Positions 60,201 to 64,000 of a DNA stretch of 64,000 bases are shown in pieces. The translations under genes and the position numbers were made by a program. Every line of letters starts with the position of its first letter. The first letter of the stretch is position 1. Source of the stretch: Inquilinus sp052078665 (GTDB taxonomy: Bacteria > Pseudomonadota > Alphaproteobacteria > DSM-16000 > Inquilinaceae); the NCBI RefSeq assembly GCF_052078665.1, contig NZ_JBQJIK010000022.1, positions 35,168-99,167 on the forward strand, read 5' to 3'. The notes under the pieces are model-generated. The model had not been told where the DNA came from and did no database searches. It worked only from the letters and a program-made list of their open reading frames with translations.

Positions 60201-61530
60201 CACCTACACACCCGGCACGAAATACACGATCATCACGACCGAGGCCGGCGGCAACGTCTGGGTCGGCGAGCTGGCCGGCGGCGTCGGGTTCCTGAAGCCG
60301 GAGGCTTCGCTCGATCCCGATCTGCACAGCATCTACCTCACCCTGGCGCTGCCGTCCGACGCCTTCCGCTCGGCCGGCCGGACCGACAACCAGCAGGCGG
60401 TCGGCGGCGCGCTCGATGCCATCGCCGCCGGCGGCGATGTCGGCGGCCTCGTCACGACGATGGCCAACCTGCAACCGTCACAGGGCGCGGCGGCATTGCA
60501 GGCGCTGAGCGGCCAGCCCTATGCCGATTTCGGCACGGTGAACGTGCAGGCGAGCCGACTGTTCATGAATGCGGTCGGTCGCCAGATGGCGGCCAACCGC
60601 GGCGCCGGCCTCGGCGCGCCTCCGAGCGTGGCGCTGGCCGAGGCGTGCGAGGTCGCCTGCGACGCCGATGCCGTCACATCGTCGCGCTTCTCCGCCTGGC
60701 TGGGCGGCATCGGCAGCACCGGCGGCGTCGACGGCGACGGCAATGCCGCCGACCTCTCCTACACGCTGGGCGGCACCGCCTTCGGCGTCGACTATCGCCT
60801 CGACCCGCGCCTCCTGCTCGGCATCGCCGGCGGCTACGTCGGCGGCTCGCAGTCGGTCGACGGCTTCCGGGGCGACGGCCACACCGATGCGCTGAGCGTC
60901 GCTCTCTACGGCTCCTTCACCCAGGGCGCCTTCTATGCCGATGCGCTGGCGGGCTACGCCAATGCCTCCAACGACATGCAGCGCAAAGTCTCCCTTCCGG
61001 GGATGGAGAGTGGCAGCGCCAGCGGCGACACCAGCGCCGACCAGTTCCTCGGCCAGATCGAGACCGGTTACAGGATCGGGCTGGGCTTCCCGGCCGACAC
61101 GTCGGTCACCCCCTTCGGCCGCCTGCAGATCGCCTCGGTCCATCAGGATGGCTTCACCGAGAAGGGCCGGAGCGACTTCAATCTCGACGTCGAGGCGCAG
61201 ACCACCACCTCGGTGCGCACGACGTTCGGCGCCGACCTCGCCGCCGGCTTCGATCTCGGCGGCGGCTGGCCGCTGGATGTCGGCGTGCGGGTGGGGTGGA
61301 TGCACGAATTCGCCGATACGGACCGGCCGATCACGGCGGCCTTCGACGAGGCATTCGGTCCGCGGTTCACGGTGTCCGGCGCCACGGCGGCGCGCGACAG
61401 CGCCGTGATCGGCTTCTCCGCCGCAACGGAGATCGCCGACAACACCTCCCTGTCGGTCGGCTACGACGGCGAAGTCGGTGGCAGCACCGACAACCATCAG
61501 CTCAGGGCGGTCTTCCGGCGGACCTGGTGA
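57295..61530 (+). CDS. Autotransporter with PATR repeats and C-terminal beta-barrel
   Basis: Type V secreted protein of 1411 residues. The signal peptide region is APAALLAMGLAAGVSWPAGP then AFAANF. The passenger starts with a pectate-lyase-like helix (ANFNVANDGQLRSAISSAGN), then a very Gly-rich stretch (about residues 120-300). After that come repeated autotransporter-associated strands (LSGVNTYSGGTVVGGGTLSF type) to about residue 910, including GSISPGNSIGHLTV-like GGTISPGNSIGHLTV. The last 280 residues form the barrel (FSAWLGGIGSTGGVDGDGNA) and end in a terminal aromatic, RRTW. The ATG at 57295 is preferred over GTG 57247. It is probably an adhesin. Confidence 0.92.
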   Translation: MRALLDGTCLSAPVKRLAPAALLAMGLAAGVSWPAGPAFAANFNVANDGQLRSAISSAGNGDTITFIGNITLGSNLPTVTKNVTVNGGLFTLSGDNKYRGLFVQSGTVAINDLAIKDAVAQGGRGGNGEEGGAGGGGGGLGGALFVATGAQVTVSNVSAQNGSARGGNGGNSGTGTGSTSGGGGGYWIAGSDGGDAGFFASGGGGTGGGGDGFQNQSGANGGFGGGGGGSASVFGGTGGFGGGGGGGSGATTMPGGFGGGTGGAGASGLGGGGGGGGGLGGAIFVQQGGTLSLASSINVSGNTVAGGSGGSGHTRGQSGAGVGSGLFLGGNGTLNLTPGAGLSQVISDAIVDQTGAGGTGANAGSWSLVKDGAGTTILTGANAYSGGITLKAGVLQGSTAGLQGNILNNASVVFDQAGAGTYAGNLSGTGALTVRGSGAVTFSGTNTYSGTTTVSNGGTLLFSSDANLGAAGNGISLNNGTIGVGAGEGGQVFSRPVTITDTGGISVGDNVSNPVTWSGQISGGRLGKTGLGTLILSGVNTYSGGTVVGGGTLSFTSDANLGAAGTIITLENGGQIGPTKDAVAGLTMGRPIVLADRGAITLGVNPLTWAGNITGNGQLIKGGLGVLTLSGLTNTYNGGTFVAQGTLQIASDDKLGLAGTPITLINGGNLWAAGTFATPRPITLQNGGGAFQVDAGQTLTLSGTLQVAEGSSITKIGAGTLVLAGTSSYTGTVFQNGGTLQGNTSTLLGNIAFDANAQNTIARSVTFDQAADGSFAGTIIGIGSLAKIGTGTLILGGDNSYSTGTTVSAGTLQGTSKSLQGAIANNAAVIFDQAFDGTYAGNMTGSGTLTKNGTGKLNLTGTSSVGGGTTINAGGFAVNGHLASNVTLNKGGTLSGTGNITGDITNNGGTISPGNSIGHLTVNGNFTFNGGTYEVEVDPQGDSDRVSVVGAGHAVRIHTGTLLVVPHAGTYTPGTKYTIITTEAGGNVWVGELAGGVGFLKPEASLDPDLHSIYLTLALPSDAFRSAGRTDNQQAVGGALDAIAAGGDVGGLVTTMANLQPSQGAAALQALSGQPYADFGTVNVQASRLFMNAVGRQMAANRGAGLGAPPSVALAEACEVACDADAVTSSRFSAWLGGIGSTGGVDGDGNAADLSYTLGGTAFGVDYRLDPRLLLGIAGGYVGGSQSVDGFRGDGHTDALSVALYGSFTQGAFYADALAGYANASNDMQRKVSLPGMESGSASGDTSADQFLGQIETGYRIGLGFPADTSVTPFGRLQIASVHQDGFTEKGRSDFNLDVEAQTTTSVRTTFGADLAAGFDLGGGWPLDVGVRVGWMHEFADTDRPITAAFDEAFGPRFTVSGATAARDSAVIGFSAATEIADNTSLSVGYDGEVGGSTDNHQLRAVFRRTW

Positions 61531-61535
61531 AGCAA

Positions 61536-64000
61536 ATGGGCAGCACTCGAAGAGACGTCATCGGCCTGGCGTTCGGCGGCATCGCCTTCGCCCAGATCGC
61601 GGTCCCCACCGCGGCGCAGGCACAGTGCAACTCGAGCAGCAATCCGCCTCCGGCGCCTGGGCACACGGCGAGCTTCTCGAACCAAACCTTCGGCCCAAGT
61701 AACCCTTATCAGGTGATCTCGCAGGGTATCACCGGCTGCGTCGGGCCTGATGGAGGCTTCGACGAATCCGGCGTCGATGGCAGTCCGGGACAGGCGGGTG
61801 GGCAGATCAGCGGCACCAACACTGCCCTGACCATCATCGGTGGCGCCGAGTCTGTCGGCGGCATTTCGACCTTCGGCGCGTACATCGCCAGCGTGGGCGG
61901 AAGTGGTGGCGATGGCGGTCAAGCCGGCTCGACCTGGTCGGACGGCATTCAGGGCGGCGATGGCGGCGCCGGCGGGGTGGGCGGCAACATTACCATCGGG
62001 TTTAACGGCACCTTCGTTCCGGATTCGCAGAACGATCCGGCGTCTTACGGGCTCTACGTGTCGTCCGCCGGCGCCGCTGGCGGCAACGGCGGAAAGTCCG
62101 GCTATTCGGGGACCTTTTACAAGCAGGCGGGCGCTGGCGGGCCAGGGGGGGCCGGCGGCTCGGTCGCGCTCACGGCAAGCGGTTCTATCCGGGCGGATTA
62201 TGCCGGCGTTCTGGCGCAGTCCGGCGGCGGTTCGGGCGGGACCGGAGGCGATTCCGACTCCGAAGACAAGCTCGACACCACGCTGGGCGGCGATGGCGGC
62301 AATGGCGGTCAGGCGGGGTCAGTGACGCTGAATTGGTTGAGCGGCACCGTCACCACCTCGGGATTCGGTTTGCTTGCCATCGCCGATGGCGGGGCCGGCG
62401 GCTCCGGGGGCAATGCAGGTTCGGGAGAAGGCAGCACGGGGGGCGATGGCGGTGCGGGCGGCAATGGCGGGGCAGCCAGCCTGTTGCTCACCGGCGGCGC
62501 GGTCACCGTCACCCTGGCCCCGCCCCGTTCGGCGGGCGCCGGCCTCTATGTCTCGACCATCGGCGGCGATGGTGGCAACGGCGGAACCGATAGCACCGGG
62601 ATTTCGGAGGACGGCGGCAGCGGCGGGAATGGCGGGGGTGGCGGGAATGCCAGCGCCACCGTTCTCGGCTCGGTCACCTATTCCACCGAGATCGGCGGCC
62701 AGGGCCAGGGCGTCCTGGTTCAGTCCAACGGCGGCGCCGGCGGGGCCGGTTCCGATGCGGGTGGAATTGTCGGCCAGGCGGGCGGCGGCGGATTCGCCGG
62801 CGCCGGCGGCGGTGCCACCTTGATCCTGGGCAACACCGCGAGCCAGGGCGCCGTACGAACCTCGGGGGCTTTCGCCCATGGCACCCTGGTGCAGAGTGTC
62901 GGCGGTGCCGGCGGCAATGGCGGCAATGCGAGTTTCAACGCCGATGGCGGCGCCGGGGCAGCAGGCGGGAATGGCGGCGCAGCCGTGGTCAAGGCGCCCA
63001 ACGGCTCGGTGATCGCCACCGGCAAGAACGCCATCGCGATGGTGGCGCAAAGTGTCGGCGGCGGCGGCGGCGTGGGCGGCGACACCAACGACATCTCGAT
63101 CGGCACCCAGATTGCCATCGGCGGCAATGGCGGTCTCGGCGGCAACGGCGGAGTGGTCAGTATGGACCTGGCCGGGGGCGTGTTCGCCTCCACCAGCACG
63201 CTCGGCGGCGCGGGCATCCTGGCCCAGAGCATCGGCGGGTCCGGTGGGGCCGGCGGCAGCGCGGCCTCGACGGGCGTCGGCTTCTTTTCGATGACGATCG
63301 GCGGCGACGCCGGCGGCGGCGGCGTCGGCGGCCTGGTCAGCGTCGCCAACAAGTCGCTGATCACCAGCTATGGCGATCATGCGGCCGGCATCCAGGCGCA
63401 AAGCATCGGCGGCGGCGGCGGGAAGGGGGGCGCGGCGTTCACCTTTACCGCCGGCGTCCTTCCGGCCGTGGCGGTCGCGGTCGGTGGCCGCGGCGGCAGC
63501 GGCGGCCCGGCGGGGAACGTGTTCGTCAACAACAGCGGCCAGGTCACGACCTACGGCGCGGATGCCACCGGAATCCTCATTCAGAGCATCGGTGGCGGGG
63601 GCGGAACGGGAGGGGCCGCGGCTGCGCGGGCGGTCGATCTCTCGCCGAGCAAGTATGTCCCCGCCATCTCGATCTCGGTGGCGACGGGCGGCCAGGGCGG
63701 GACGGGCAACACCGGCGGCAAGGTCTCACTCGACAATTCGGGGCTGATCACCACGGCCGGTGACGGCGCCATCGGGGTGATGGCGCAATCGATCGGCGGC
63801 GGCGGCGGCACGGGTGGCGACAGCACGGCAGCGTCCTATTCCGGCGGCAGCCAGGGCGGCCTTACGGTTTCGGTCGCGGTGGCGGTCGGCGGCTCCGGGG
63901 GCACCGGTGGGACCGGCGGCGCGGTGACGGTGACCAATGAGGGTCTCGTGGCTACAATGGGCCAGGTTGCCTACGGTGTCTTTGCCCGAAGCGTTGGCGG
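61536..64000 (+). CDS. Giant glycine-rich autotransporter-like protein, 3' end outside window
   Basis: At least 821 codons, open to the right edge. The N-terminus MGSTRRDVIGLAFGGIAFAQ then IAVPTAAQAQC is an export signal with a twin-Arg (Tat-like) pair. The rest is Gly-rich beta-helix sequence in which LAQSIGGSGGAGG and MAQSIGGGGGTGG type motifs recur every 52-68 residues, a known feature of very large rhizobial and Burkholderia autotransporters. Start could instead be GTG 61527, which overlaps the previous stop. No barrel is visible because the gene is cut by the window. Confidence 0.85.
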   Translation, partial: MGSTRRDVIGLAFGGIAFAQIAVPTAAQAQCNSSSNPPPAPGHTASFSNQTFGPSNPYQVISQGITGCVGPDGGFDESGVDGSPGQAGGQISGTNTALTIIGGAESVGGISTFGAYIASVGGSGGDGGQAGSTWSDGIQGGDGGAGGVGGNITIGFNGTFVPDSQNDPASYGLYVSSAGAAGGNGGKSGYSGTFYKQAGAGGPGGAGGSVALTASGSIRADYAGVLAQSGGGSGGTGGDSDSEDKLDTTLGGDGGNGGQAGSVTLNWLSGTVTTSGFGLLAIADGGAGGSGGNAGSGEGSTGGDGGAGGNGGAASLLLTGGAVTVTLAPPRSAGAGLYVSTIGGDGGNGGTDSTGISEDGGSGGNGGGGGNASATVLGSVTYSTEIGGQGQGVLVQSNGGAGGAGSDAGGIVGQAGGGGFAGAGGGATLILGNTASQGAVRTSGAFAHGTLVQSVGGAGGNGGNASFNADGGAGAAGGNGGAAVVKAPNGSVIATGKNAIAMVAQSVGGGGGVGGDTNDISIGTQIAIGGNGGLGGNGGVVSMDLAGGVFASTSTLGGAGILAQSIGGSGGAGGSAASTGVGFFSMTIGGDAGGGGVGGLVSVANKSLITSYGDHAAGIQAQSIGGGGGKGGAAFTFTAGVLPAVAVAVGGRGGSGGPAGNVFVNNSGQVTTYGADATGILIQSIGGGGGTGGAAAARAVDLSPSKYVPAISISVATGGQGGTGNTGGKVSLDNSGLITTAGDGAIGVMAQSIGGGGGTGGDSTAASYSGGSQGGLTVSVAVAVGGSGGTGGTGGAVTVTNEGLVATMGQVAYGVFARSVG
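62892..64000 (+). repeat. QS(I/V)GGGGG-type periodic repeats
   Basis: Motif copies begin near 62892, 63048, 63225, 63399, 63582, 63786 and 63987, spaced 156 to 204 bp. Each codes for (A/I)QS(I/V)GG followed by Gly-rich sequence. The periodicity suggests stacked beta-helix modules. Confidence 0.85.

Noticed and set aside
57100..60474. Minus-strand open frame of over 1000 codons across the autotransporter
   Set aside because: It is the complement of the autotransporter repeats. Only the part from 57096 down to 56137 looks like protein, and it has its own GTG start and ribosome binding site.
25524..64000. A second copy of the tRNA-Glu 3' end marking the other end of an island
   Set aside because: I looked for the TTCGAATCCCGTAGGGG sequence again to the right and did not find it, so no attachment-site pair or island end is claimed.

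Overview
The window is high-GC DNA that reads like an alphaproteobacterial chromosome. Gene order and protein sequences best fit the Rhodospirillales/Azospirillales group, for example an Inquilinus- or Azospirillum-like soil bacterium. That placement is inferred from recognisable families (rplM-rpsI, argC, gamma carbonic anhydrase, hom-glpX-recJ-tRNA-Glu, class I phaC), not from a search.

Left part, about 1-25.5 kb: mostly chromosomal housekeeping. It holds a CoA-binding protein fragment, an ECHDC3-like crotonase, a hot-dog thioesterase, an RTX repeat protein, L13/S9, a transglycosylase-like exported protein, an XRE-cupin regulator divergent from an aminotransferase, argC, a gamma carbonic anhydrase, a lipid A-type acyltransferase, a TPR protein, small proteins, a cold-shock protein, pantothenate kinase with a kinase-like neighbour, PHA synthase, an OmpA-like lipoprotein, and an aminotransferase-homoserine dehydrogenase-GlpX-RecJ block ending in tRNA-Glu. 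Between coaA and a 91-codon orphan gene lies a strongly structured leader with an intrinsic terminator that also carries the gene's ribosome binding site. It is a riboswitch or attenuator candidate.

About 25.5-27.1 kb: a decayed serine recombinase whose 3' end runs into tRNA-Glu. It marks an old integration event and the start of accessory DNA.

About 27-43.5 kb: two neighbouring catabolic modules built from paralogous parts. Module 1 has a carboxylesterase, a 5'-truncated hydantoinase/oxoprolinase, a DUF917 protein, a one-permease amino-acid ABC transporter, an M20 deacylase, a LysR regulator and a cystathionine beta-lyase-like PLP enzyme. Module 2 has a LysR regulator, an EhuB-like binding protein, two permeases without an ATPase, a second PLP lyase and a second M20 hydrolase. 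Short conserved motifs in the spacers suggest shared regulation. A reasonable inference is import, deacylation and beta-elimination of acylated or cyclised (sulfur) amino-acid derivatives. The substrate is not known from sequence.

About 43.7-56 kb: an SDR oxidoreductase, then a LacI regulator with a 2-hydroxyacid dehydrogenase, divergent from a peptide-type ABC importer in shuffled order (DppC, DppD, DppF, putative glycoside hydrolase, binding protein, DppB). This is probably for glycoside or oligosaccharide uptake. Two similar candidate operators lie in the divergent spacer.

About 56-64 kb: an unrecognised regulator-like gene, divergent from a 1411-residue autotransporter. A second, much larger glycine-rich autotransporter-like gene follows immediately and runs off the right edge.
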